This document shows, piece by piece, positions 1 to 5,765 of a DNA stretch of 5,999 nt; position 1 is the stretch's first letter, and each line of letters starts with the position of its first letter. Source of the stretch: an uncultured Candidatus Saccharibacteria bacterium (lineage in GTDB: Bacteria > Patescibacteriota > Saccharimonadia > Saccharimonadales > Saccharimonadaceae); contig CALHKG010000012.1 in NCBI GenBank assembly GCA_938033875.1, forward strand, positions 1-5,999. Reading direction: 5' to 3'. The notes under the pieces are model-generated. The model searched no databases, was not told the DNA's origin, and saw only the letters and a program-made list of their open reading frames with translations. The position numbers and the translations under genes are program-made.

Positions 1-407
1 TGAGGGTTATCGGATCCAGGGAAGGTTTGTCGGATCAATTGATCAAAGCGATTGACGAGGCTGAGGAAAAGACCGCCGATCTGAAAAATGGAGAACTGGT
101 TTTATGCTTAAATTATGGCGGACATTTGGAGATTGCTGATGCGGTTAAAAAAATTGTTCAATCTGGAATTTCTGTTGAGGAAATTACACCTGAGTTGATT
201 GCTCAAAATATATACGCGCCAGAAGTGCCACCGTGTGATTTGATTGTTAGAACTTCTAGCGAGCAACGGCTCAGCAACTTTATGTTGTGGCGCTCGGCGT
301 ACAGTGAATTGATGTTTATTGAGAAGAATTGGCCAGACATGACAGTTGATGATGTGTCGGTGATTTTAGAGGAATATGCTAATCGGAATAGGCGGTTTGG
401 AAAATGA
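1..407 (+). CDS. uppS: Undecaprenyl diphosphate synthase, C-terminal part (5' end outside window)
   Basis: Cis-prenyltransferase that extends farnesyl diphosphate with isopentenyl diphosphate to undecaprenyl diphosphate, the lipid carrier for peptidoglycan and surface glycans; it acts at the cytoplasmic face of the membrane. The reading frame is open from base 3, and its first residues (R-V-I-G-S) already match the family's R-x-I-G-D region, so the gene starts upstream and the in-frame TTG at 27 is internal. About 134 C-terminal residues of a usual 230-250 are present. Visible motifs are NYGGHLEI, the substrate-binding RTSSEQRLSNF (family RTSGEQRLSNF), LWRSAYSEL, NWPDM and the terminal RNRRFG. 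Oddities: the usual Gly of RTSGE is Ser, and NYGGR is NYGGH. The catalytic Asp and the MDGNxRW motif would lie outside the window. It ends in TGA at 405-407, overlapping the rseP start as ATGA, which indicates translational coupling. Identification is secure. Confidence 0.95.
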   Translation, partial: RVIGSREGLSDQLIKAIDEAEEKTADLKNGELVLCLNYGGHLEIADAVKKIVQSGISVEEITPELIAQNIYAPEVPPCDLIVRTSSEQRLSNFMLWRSAYSELMFIEKNWPDMTVDDVSVILEEYANRNRRFGK

Positions 408-1564
408 TTATTTGGGGAGTACTTTTAGGGCTATTTGTTCTCATTTTATTGGTGGTTTTGCATGAATTAGGTCATGCTATTGTCGCCAAGAGAAACGGCG
501 TTAAGGTTGAAGAGTTCGGAATCGGATTTCCGCCTGCTGCAAAAAAATGGAAAGTAAAGCGAAGTTTCTTGGGTGAGGACGTAACGTTTAGTCTGAATTG
601 GCTGCCGCTTGGTGGATTTGTCAGATTGAAAGGTGAATACGATTCCGCGAAAGGCGAGGGCACATATGGCGGATCGACATTTTGGGTGAAGACGAAGATT
701 CTGCTGGCTGGCGTTATGATGAACTGGATAACTGCAATTGTTTTGTTCACGATTCTTGCGATAATTGGCATGCCGAAAATCCTGTCGAACCAAGTCCAAT
801 TGCCATTTGACACAGAGGTTAGGCGTTCGCCGGTGGCGATAGCGAAAGTTACGCCAGGTTCGCCTGCTGATAAAGCTGGACTTAAGGTTAATGACGAACT
901 GATTGGGATAAACGGTCAGTCGCTTACAGAGGCGGGAGAATTGCCAATTGTAACGAAGGAAAATGCTGGCAAAAAAATCAACGTCAAGTACAAGCGTGAC
1001 GGCAAAGATTCGTCGCTTGATGTTCAGCTGAATGACGAAAAGTCCGTGAAGGGAGGCGGATATCTGGGCGTTATTCCGGGGCAGACGGAGAAAATGTATA
1101 GCACGTGGTCGGCGCCTGTGGTGGGCGTGGCAACTACCGGGCAATTGTCATACGAAACGATCAAAGGCGTTGGTGTGCTATTAGTAAAAACCGTGCACGG
1201 ATCAATCGGACAAATATTCGGTTCCGCAGAATCAAAAGAATCCGCAAGAGCTGATTTGGCATCTGTTAGCGGGAGCGTAGCAGGACCAATTGGCATACTG
1301 GGTGTATTATTCCCGTCAGTTGTCAGTTCTGGAATTGAGTACATCATTTTCGTGGCGGCGTTAATCTCGCTGACGCTGGCGGTGATGAACATTTTACCAA
1401 TCCCAGCGCTTGATGGTGGCCGTTGGTTTACGATGACAATTTTCCGTTTATTTAAGAAAGATCTGACGAAAGAGCGTGAAGAGAATATTCAGGCGACTGG
1501 CATGTTAATTTTATTAATGTTAACAATTTTGGTGACGATCAGCGATGTTGGAAAACTTTTCTAA
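404..1564 (+). CDS. rseP: Site-2 intramembrane zinc metalloprotease RseP/RasP (M50 family)
   Basis: Membrane protease that cuts substrates inside the bilayer, typically anti-sigma factors already trimmed by a site-1 protease, and remnant signal peptides. At 386 aa it is near the length of Gram-positive RasP. Transmembrane segment 1 (about residues 3-23) carries the zinc motif HELGH (H20, E21, H24). The membrane-associated loop LPLGGFVRL is at 67-75. TM2 spans about 99-121. A single PDZ domain covers about 140-215 (PGSPADKAGLKVND). TM3 (about 307-330) leads into NILPIPALDGG, with the third zinc ligand D337, and a last TM lies at 363-380. All catalytic residues are present. The usual AGPxxN of TM2 reads AGVMMN. 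The start is the ATG in the ATGA overlap with uppS; no strong Shine-Dalgarno is visible, so coupling is likely. The substrate in this organism cannot be told from the sequence: no anti-sigma gene is nearby. Confidence 0.95.
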   Translation: MIIWGVLLGLFVLILLVVLHELGHAIVAKRNGVKVEEFGIGFPPAAKKWKVKRSFLGEDVTFSLNWLPLGGFVRLKGEYDSAKGEGTYGGSTFWVKTKILLAGVMMNWITAIVLFTILAIIGMPKILSNQVQLPFDTEVRRSPVAIAKVTPGSPADKAGLKVNDELIGINGQSLTEAGELPIVTKENAGKKINVKYKRDGKDSSLDVQLNDEKSVKGGGYLGVIPGQTEKMYSTWSAPVVGVATTGQLSYETIKGVGVLLVKTVHGSIGQIFGSAESKESARADLASVSGSVAGPIGILGVLFPSVVSSGIEYIIFVAALISLTLAVMNILPIPALDGGRWFTMTIFRLFKKDLTKEREENIQATGMLILLMLTILVTISDVGKLF

Positions 1565-2351
1565 GAAATTAAAAAATCGCAAATGGTGGCTGATTTTAGC
1601 GCTTCCAGCTTGGGTTTATGGCGTATTTTTGGCAGTGGAAGTCATTATTTCATTGGCGGTCGGCGCTTTGATAAAAATTGGCGTGCCGCTCAATTCTGTG
1701 AACTCGGTTATTTTTAACACTGTACTTTCGGTCATTGTATATGTTTTGTCGTTAATTGTCGTGATTAGTGTGCCGTTTTTGGTTAAGAAGCGTCAGACAA
1801 CTTTGAGCAATTTGGGAGTGAATGATTGGCCGACATTTTTGGAAATATTTATCTCTCCGTTTGCTTTTGTGGCGTATTTTTTGCTCACTATGATTACGAT
1901 GAGTATTGCTAGTGGTGTTTTTTCGGTAGATATACAACAGAAGCAAGCTATACCGTTTAGTCAGAGTATGCTTGCGACTCAATGGCAGTTTATTATGGCG
2001 TTTGTCGTTCTGGTGGTATTGGCACCAATTGCGGAGGAGCTTTTGTATCGCGGATATCTTTACGGCAAGTTGCGCAATTCTTTCTCGATTTGGCTATCAA
2101 TTATCGTAACAAGCATAGCGTTTGGCGCGGCACATCTTTGGGTTGGTCCGGATTCGCCATTGCAATGGGCGGTGGCAGTTGATACATTTACTTTAAGCCT
2201 GGTAATGTGCGCGACTAGGGAATATACTGGCGCAATTTGGGTGCCTATTATGATGCATATGATGAAAAACGGAATAGCTTTTTATTTCTTGTTTATCAAT
2301 ACGGGCGCAATTAATCAGACAGAATCGTTATTGCCATTTATATTTATATAA
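1545..2351 (+). CDS. CPBP-family intramembrane metalloprotease (Rce1/Abi type, PF02517)
   Basis: Multi-pass membrane protein of 268 aa. The family motifs appear in order: EELLYR (E164, E165, R169), FGAAH (F193, H197) and HMMKN (H238, N242), the expected metal-binding and catalytic set of Rce1-like glutamate proteases. Hydrophobic segments are seen near residues 15-42, 52-80, 98-125, 147-163, 177-198, 205-222 and 230-252. A basic N-terminus (SKKLKNRK) suggests a cytosolic start. The ATG overlaps rseP by 20 bases; a weak GGTGA (1531-1535), complementary to the 16S tail UCACC, lies 9 bases upstream. Family members process CAAX proteins, bacteriocin or pheromone precursors, or anti-sigma factors, but the substrate here is unknown. 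Its position between rseP and proS in one operon suggests membrane protein quality control or regulated proteolysis alongside RseP (inference). Family call is firm; role is open. Confidence 0.9.
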   Translation: MLENFSKKLKNRKWWLILALPAWVYGVFLAVEVIISLAVGALIKIGVPLNSVNSVIFNTVLSVIVYVLSLIVVISVPFLVKKRQTTLSNLGVNDWPTFLEIFISPFAFVAYFLLTMITMSIASGVFSVDIQQKQAIPFSQSMLATQWQFIMAFVVLVVLAPIAEELLYRGYLYGKLRNSFSIWLSIIVTSIAFGAAHLWVGPDSPLQWAVAVDTFTLSLVMCATREYTGAIWVPIMMHMMKNGIAFYFLFINTGAINQTESLLPFIFI

Positions 2352-2356
2352 AGGAG
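2351..2356 (+). promoter_or_regulatory. Strong Shine-Dalgarno site for proS
   Basis: AAGGAG lies 6 bases before the ATG at 2363, beginning on the last base of the upstream stop codon. It supports 2363 rather than the second in-frame ATG at 2369 as the start, although both are within reach. No promoter is needed here: the 11-base gap implies cotranscription with the protease genes. Confidence 0.85.
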
Positions 2357-2362
2357 AAAAAT

Positions 2363-3610
2363 ATGCGAATGACACAACTTTTTACTAGAACTTTGAAGCA
2401 GGCGCCAGCGGGCGAAGTTGCGCGAAATGCTCAGCTTTTGATTCGTGCTGGCTACGTGCATAAAACGATGGCGGGCGTGTATTCGTTTTTGCCGTTGGGT
2501 TTGAGAGTTCTTGAGAATATTAAACAAATTGTTCGCGAGGAAATGGACAAGGTTAATAGTCAGGAATTGGTGATGAGTACTTTGCAGCGAAAGGAATTGT
2601 GGCAAGAAACTGGTCGTTGGAGTGATGAATTGGTCGACGTTTGGTTTAAATCTAAATTGCAAGACGGCACGGACATCGGTTTTGGTTGGACGCACGAGGA
2701 GCCGATTGTCGATCTTCTTCGCAATTACTTAAAGAGCTATAAAGATTTGCCTATTAGCGTTTATCAATTCCAGAATAAATTGCGAAACGAACTTCGCGCT
2801 AAGAGTGGAATTATGCGTGGTCGTGAATTTGTGATGAAGGATATGTATTCGATTCACGACAGCAAGGAGAGTTTGGATAGTTATTACAATTCAGTCATTG
2901 AGGTGTATAAGCGTTGTTATGACCGATTTGGAATTGGCGATGAAACGTATGTGACGTTTGCTTCTGGCGGCGCTTTCACGAAGTTTAGTCATGAGTTTCA
3001 GACGATTTGCGATGCTGGTGAGGATTATATTTATTTGCATCGTGGTAAAAATATCGCTGTTAATGAGGAAGTTTTGGACGAGGCAATTGAGGAACTCGGC
3101 GTTGATCGTAGTGAGTTGGAAAAGGTAAAAACTGCCGAAGTTGGTAATATCTTTAATTTCGGAACGCAGAAATCCGAAGAAATGAAGTTGGTATTTACTG
3201 ACGCCGAAGGTAAAGAGCGATACGCTTATATGGGAAGTTATGGTATTGGAATTACGCGAGTTATGGGCGTGATTGTTGAGAAGTTTGCTGACGATAAAGG
3301 TTTGGTCTGGCCGGAAAATATTGCGCCGTTTAAGGTTCATGTCGTCGCAATTGGTGAAAAAGGACAGGAATTGGCGGGCAAGTTTTATGACGAGCTAGCT
3401 AATAACGGCGTCGATGCACTACTTGATGATCGCGATGAGCGTCCAGGCGTGAAATTTGCTGATGCTGAGTTAATGGGATTGCCGTGGCGGATAACGATCG
3501 GCGATCGAGCGATTGATGGTGATGGCTTGTTCGAATTGACAGAGCGGGCAACTGGCAAAACGCGAAAAATGGATTATCAACAGTTGATGGATTTTTGCTT
3601 GAGTCGGTAA
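2363..3610 (+). CDS. proS: Prolyl-tRNA synthetase, short form lacking the INS editing domain
   Basis: Class II synthetase that attaches proline to tRNA-Pro in the cytosol. Residues 1-50 match the bacterial ProS start (QLFTRTLKQAP, AGVYSFLPLG). Motif 1 covers about 50-75, the proline/ATP loop WTHEEP is at 109-114, motif 2 spans LRNELRAKSGIMRGREF (140-156) plus VMKDMYS, and motif 3 is MGSYGIGITR (290-299, with R299). The anticodon-binding domain (about 325-415) includes LLDDRDERPGVKFADAE. At 415 aa it is well below the roughly 570 aa of E. coli ProRS: the segment between motifs 2 and 3 runs directly through SHEF, AGEDYIYL and EVGNIFNFGT without the about 180-residue YbaK-like INS domain that hydrolyses Ala-tRNA-Pro. 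The usual RPRFG of motif 2 is RAKSG, a form I associate with CPR bacteria. Last gene of the uppS-rseP-CPBP unit; no terminator is visible after it. Confidence 0.96.
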   Translation: MRMTQLFTRTLKQAPAGEVARNAQLLIRAGYVHKTMAGVYSFLPLGLRVLENIKQIVREEMDKVNSQELVMSTLQRKELWQETGRWSDELVDVWFKSKLQDGTDIGFGWTHEEPIVDLLRNYLKSYKDLPISVYQFQNKLRNELRAKSGIMRGREFVMKDMYSIHDSKESLDSYYNSVIEVYKRCYDRFGIGDETYVTFASGGAFTKFSHEFQTICDAGEDYIYLHRGKNIAVNEEVLDEAIEELGVDRSELEKVKTAEVGNIFNFGTQKSEEMKLVFTDAEGKERYAYMGSYGIGITRVMGVIVEKFADDKGLVWPENIAPFKVHVVAIGEKGQELAGKFYDELANNGVDALLDDRDERPGVKFADAELMGLPWRITIGDRAIDGDGLFELTERATGKTRKMDYQQLMDFCLSR

Positions 3611-3621
3611 AGCTGATTATA

Positions 3622-3650
3622 TTGACATAATAAATAGCGATTGATATACT
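3622..3650 (+). promoter_or_regulatory. Near-consensus sigma70-type promoter for greA
   Basis: A perfect -35 TTGACA (3622-3627) is separated by exactly 17 bp from TATACT (3645-3650), a one-mismatch -10. TG at 3642-3643 adds an extended -10 (TGATATACT). Transcription should start near 3656-3658, giving a leader of about 85 bases. The promoter begins only 11 bases after the proS stop, so greA has its own strong transcription start even if the upstream unit reads through. Confidence 0.85.
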
Positions 3651-3655
3651 CAGAT

Positions 3656-3711
3656 AGACTTAATCAAGACTAATTAAAAACACTATATTTAGTGTAGATC
3701 GTAAGACTAAT
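3656..3711 (+). repeat. Short direct repeats AGACTAAT in the greA leader
   Basis: The 9-mer AAGACTAAT occurs twice (3666-3674 and 3703-3711), and a variant with one extra T, AGACTTAAT, lies at 3656-3664 over the predicted transcription start. The repeats flank the hairpin at 3680-3695. They could be protein or RNA contact sites, or chance in an AT-rich gap; function unknown. Confidence 0.5.
3680..3695 (+). other. Small hairpin in the greA 5' leader
   Basis: ACACTA (3680-3685) and TAGTGT (3690-3695) form a perfect 6-bp stem with a TATT loop. The downstream arm can alternatively pair over 5 bp with CACTA at 3714-3718, and TGTAG (3693-3697) with CTACA (3716-3720). It is AT-rich with no T-tract after it, so it is not a terminator. 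It does not cover the Shine-Dalgarno. Any regulatory role is speculative. Confidence 0.4.
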
Positions 3712-3728
3712 ACCACTACATACAGTAG

Positions 3729-3734
3729 AGGAGG
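3729..3734 (+). promoter_or_regulatory. Full-consensus Shine-Dalgarno site for greA
   Basis: AGGAGG sits 8 bases before the ATG at 3743, the best ribosome binding site in the window. It fixes the greA start and shows that this organism uses classical SD initiation for some genes. Confidence 0.92.
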
Positions 3735-3742
3735 AAATTTTT

Positions 3743-4198
3743 ATGAAAAAAACTTATCAAATTACAGAAGCTGGAAAGGCTGATTTAGAAAAAGAATTGG
3801 CAGAGTTGAAAGGTCGACGTGGCGAGATTGCTGAAAAAATTGCGGCAGCGCGAGACTTTGGCGACTTGAGCGAAAACGCGGAATATGACGCTGCGCGCGA
3901 AGAGCAAGGTTTGGTAGAAACGCGAATTTTGGAAATTGAAGATATTCTGCAGAACGCCGAAATTATTAAATCCAACGGTAGCTCAAGCGTTTGCTTGGGT
4001 AGTACAGTTGAATTGCAATGTCCAGAAAGAACCGTATCCTACACAGTGGTTGGACCGGTTGAAGCTGATCCATTGGCTGGACGAATTTCAGATCAGTCGC
4101 CGATTGGTAAAGAATTGATTGGTAAGAAAATCGGTGACGAAGTGACGATTAAAACGCCAAAAGCCGAAATTACCTACATTATTAAGTCGATATCTTAA
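3743..4198 (+). CDS. greA: Transcription elongation factor GreA
   Basis: Binds the secondary channel of RNA polymerase and stimulates cleavage of the 3' end of backtracked RNA, rescuing stalled complexes. At 151 aa it is slightly shorter than E. coli GreA (158). Residues 1-75 form the antiparallel coiled-coil (ITEAGKADLEKELAELK, then the helical return), with the tip motif DFGDLSENAEY holding D41 and E44, the acidic pair that positions the catalytic magnesium. Residues 84-151 form the FKBP-like domain that docks on polymerase, with LGSTVEL, VVGPVEADP, SPIGKELIGKKIGDEV and a final YIIKSI strand. Complete and typical; the usual P-x-G near the C-terminus is P-K-A. It is transcribed from its own strong promoter. 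Its neighbour lysS follows after 46 bases, an adjacency also known from clostridia. Confidence 0.97.
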   Translation: MKKTYQITEAGKADLEKELAELKGRRGEIAEKIAAARDFGDLSENAEYDAAREEQGLVETRILEIEDILQNAEIIKSNGSSSVCLGSTVELQCPERTVSYTVVGPVEADPLAGRISDQSPIGKELIGKKIGDEVTIKTPKAEITYIIKSIS

Positions 4199-4218
4199 GT
4201 ATGGCGGGATTTACCGCG

Positions 4219-4234
4219 TATAATGTGCTATAAT
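4219..4234 (+). promoter_or_regulatory. Tandem -10 elements for lysS; probable leaderless start
   Basis: Two TATAAT boxes lie one helical turn apart: 4219-4224 and 4229-4234. The second is an extended -10 (TGCTATAAT, 4226-4234). No convincing -35 is found at 16-18 bp for either. Only 10 bases separate the second box from the ATG at 4245, so transcription would begin between about 4241 and 4245, leaving no room for a ribosome binding site. The upstream box would allow a leader of roughly 13 bases, also without an SD. Confidence 0.75.
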
Positions 4235-4244
4235 TATCTCTGTT

Positions 4245-5747
4245 ATGGCTACACTTCAAGATTATCGCAATGAACGACTACGAAAACTGGAAACGTTACG
4301 TCAATTAGGCGTTGAACCATATCCAGCAAAATCAGAACGAACTTATACTTGTGCTGAGGTTTTATCTAAGTATGATGAGCTAGCTGGTAAGGAAGTTGTT
4401 GTTGCAGGTCGTGTGGCATCTATTCGCAGTTTTGGTAAATTGGCGTTTATTAAATTGCGTGATCAATCTGGTGATGTGCAACTTTACTTGCAACGTGATG
4501 ACGTGGCGGAATTAGATGCTGCGCGCGGTGTGCTTGGAATGAAGCAACTTAAATTGCTGGACACTGGCGATTTTATTGAGGCAAAGGGCGTAATGACCAC
4601 CACACAAACGGGCGAAAAATCCGTTGGTGTACGTGAACTTAGATTGTTGACCAAATCGTTAAGGCCAATGCCGGAAAAATTAGAGAACAAGGAAGAGCGC
4701 TTGCGTCGACGTTATGTTGATATGAATGTCAATCCTGAAGTTCGCGAGCGGTTCATTCGCCGAAGTAAGTTTTGGCAGGCAACACGAGATTATTTGAATA
4801 GCCATGGTTTCATCGAGATTAATGTTCCTGTTTTGGAACATACCACTGGTGGTGCGGACGCAAACCCATTTGTGACGCACATGGATGCACTGGGCGATCA
4901 GCAGTTTTATTTGCGAATTAGCCACGAATTACCATTGAAGCGATTGATTGGCGCTGGATTTGAGAAAGTTTATGATCTCGGTCCGCGTTTTCGCAATGAA
5001 AATTACTCTGACGAGCATCTGCCAGAGCATATCGCCATGGAGTGGTACGCGGCTTACTGGGACTGGAAGCAGGGAATGCGTTTCATGGAGTCGATGTATA
5101 AAGATGTGCTTCAGAAGACTTTTGGCACTCTGCAATTCCAATTGGGCAAATTCAGCGTCGATATGAGTGGCGAGTGGGAAGTTTGGGATTATGCTGAGGT
5201 TATTCGTAAGCATTACGGAATCGATGTTTATAATACGACAATTGAAGAAGTTGCCGCTAAGCTGAAAGAGTATAATTTGGAAGTTGAAAAAACTGACTCT
5301 ATTCCACGCAGCATTGATAAATTATGGAAGAATATTCGTAAAGATGTTGCTGGTCCGGTTTGGTTGGTGAACACGCCGAAATTTATTAGTCCGTTGTCAA
5401 AGACTAATCCGGAAAATCCAGAGACGGTGGAGCGTTTTCAGCCGGTGATCGCTGGTTCGGAATTGGGCAATGGATTCTCTGAGCTTAATGATCCGATTGA
5501 CCAGTTAAATCGTTTCCTTGAGCAGCAGCAAATGCGTGACGCTGGTGACGAAGAGGCGATGATGCTTGATATTGATTATGTTGAGATGTTGGAATATGGA
5601 ATGCCGCCGGCTTGTGGTTGGGGTTATTCTGAAAGGGTATTCTGGATTTTCGAGGGCGTTACAGCACGTGAAGGTGTGCCGTTCCCGCAGCTTAAGAGCG
5701 AAATTGACGAAACAACTCGGGCAATTTATCCGCAAGTCAACTTGTAA
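4245..5747 (+). CDS. lysS: Lysyl-tRNA synthetase, class II, with divergent motif 3
   Basis: Charges tRNA-Lys with lysine. At 500 aa it is of normal length. Residues 1-50 hold the N-terminal helix and the GVEPYP element; about 52-150 form the OB-fold anticodon domain (VAGRVASIRSFGKLAFIKLRD). The catalytic domain contains TTGGADANPFVTH (from 200), LRISHELPLKRL, motif 2 FRNENYSDEHLPEH (249-262), NGFSELNDPIDQ (from 409) and motif 3 GWGYSER with R464. Lysine-pocket positions equivalent to E. coli E240, R262, E278, Y280, N424, F426 and E428 are all kept (E228, R250, E266, Y268, N409, F411, E413). Motif 3 differs from the canonical GLGIGIDR: GWGYSER is one residue shorter, followed by VFWIFEGVTAREG. 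HNPEF in motif 2 is HLPEH. This looks like a CPR-lineage form of the enzyme. No Shine-Dalgarno precedes the ATG; the protein N-terminus aligns without extension, supporting this start. Confidence 0.96.
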   Translation: MATLQDYRNERLRKLETLRQLGVEPYPAKSERTYTCAEVLSKYDELAGKEVVVAGRVASIRSFGKLAFIKLRDQSGDVQLYLQRDDVAELDAARGVLGMKQLKLLDTGDFIEAKGVMTTTQTGEKSVGVRELRLLTKSLRPMPEKLENKEERLRRRYVDMNVNPEVRERFIRRSKFWQATRDYLNSHGFIEINVPVLEHTTGGADANPFVTHMDALGDQQFYLRISHELPLKRLIGAGFEKVYDLGPRFRNENYSDEHLPEHIAMEWYAAYWDWKQGMRFMESMYKDVLQKTFGTLQFQLGKFSVDMSGEWEVWDYAEVIRKHYGIDVYNTTIEEVAAKLKEYNLEVEKTDSIPRSIDKLWKNIRKDVAGPVWLVNTPKFISPLSKTNPENPETVERFQPVIAGSELGNGFSELNDPIDQLNRFLEQQQMRDAGDEEAMMLDIDYVEMLEYGMPPACGWGYSERVFWIFEGVTAREGVPFPQLKSEIDETTRAIYPQVNL

Positions 5748-5750
5748 TTT

Positions 5751-5759
5751 TGCTATAAT
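5751..5759 (+). promoter_or_regulatory. Extended -10 promoter placed for a leaderless DUF2207-like mRNA
   Basis: TGCTATAAT occupies half of the 18-base gap between lysS and the next gene. Six bases separate the last T of the -10 from the ATG at 5766, so the expected transcription start is the A of the start codon itself. No -35 match is seen near 5731-5737. The element shares the 11-mer TGCTATAATTA (5751-5761) exactly with the lysS promoter (4226-4236). Confidence 0.78.
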
Positions 5760-5765
5760 TAAAGC

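Noticed and set aside
27..29. TTG as a start codon for the first gene
   Set aside because: The frame is open upstream to the window edge and the preceding residues R-V-I-G-S match the conserved UppS core, so the gene begins outside the window.
467..1144. Long antisense open frame (225 codons) opposite rseP
   Set aside because: It lies entirely inside the well-supported rseP gene, shows no recognisable domain, is rich in Arg, His and Asn as expected for a shadow frame, and has no convincing start signal.
2315..2695. Antisense open frame spanning the start of proS
   Set aside because: Composition and overlap with conserved ProRS motifs mark it as a shadow; no promoter or ribosome binding site is seen on that strand.
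4204..4217. GCGG/CCGC inverted repeat after greA as an intrinsic terminator
   Set aside because: The stem is only 4 bp with a 6-base loop and is followed by GTATAATG rather than a T-tract; it overlaps the lysS promoter region and may be chance.
4199..4244. T-box or other riboswitch controlling lysS
   Set aside because: The gap is only 46 bases and contains the -10 boxes themselves, leaving no space for a leader RNA.
5704..5709. TTGACG as a -35 for the DUF2207-like gene promoter
   Set aside because: It lies 44 bp before the -10 box, far outside the 16-18 bp range, and is within lysS coding sequence.
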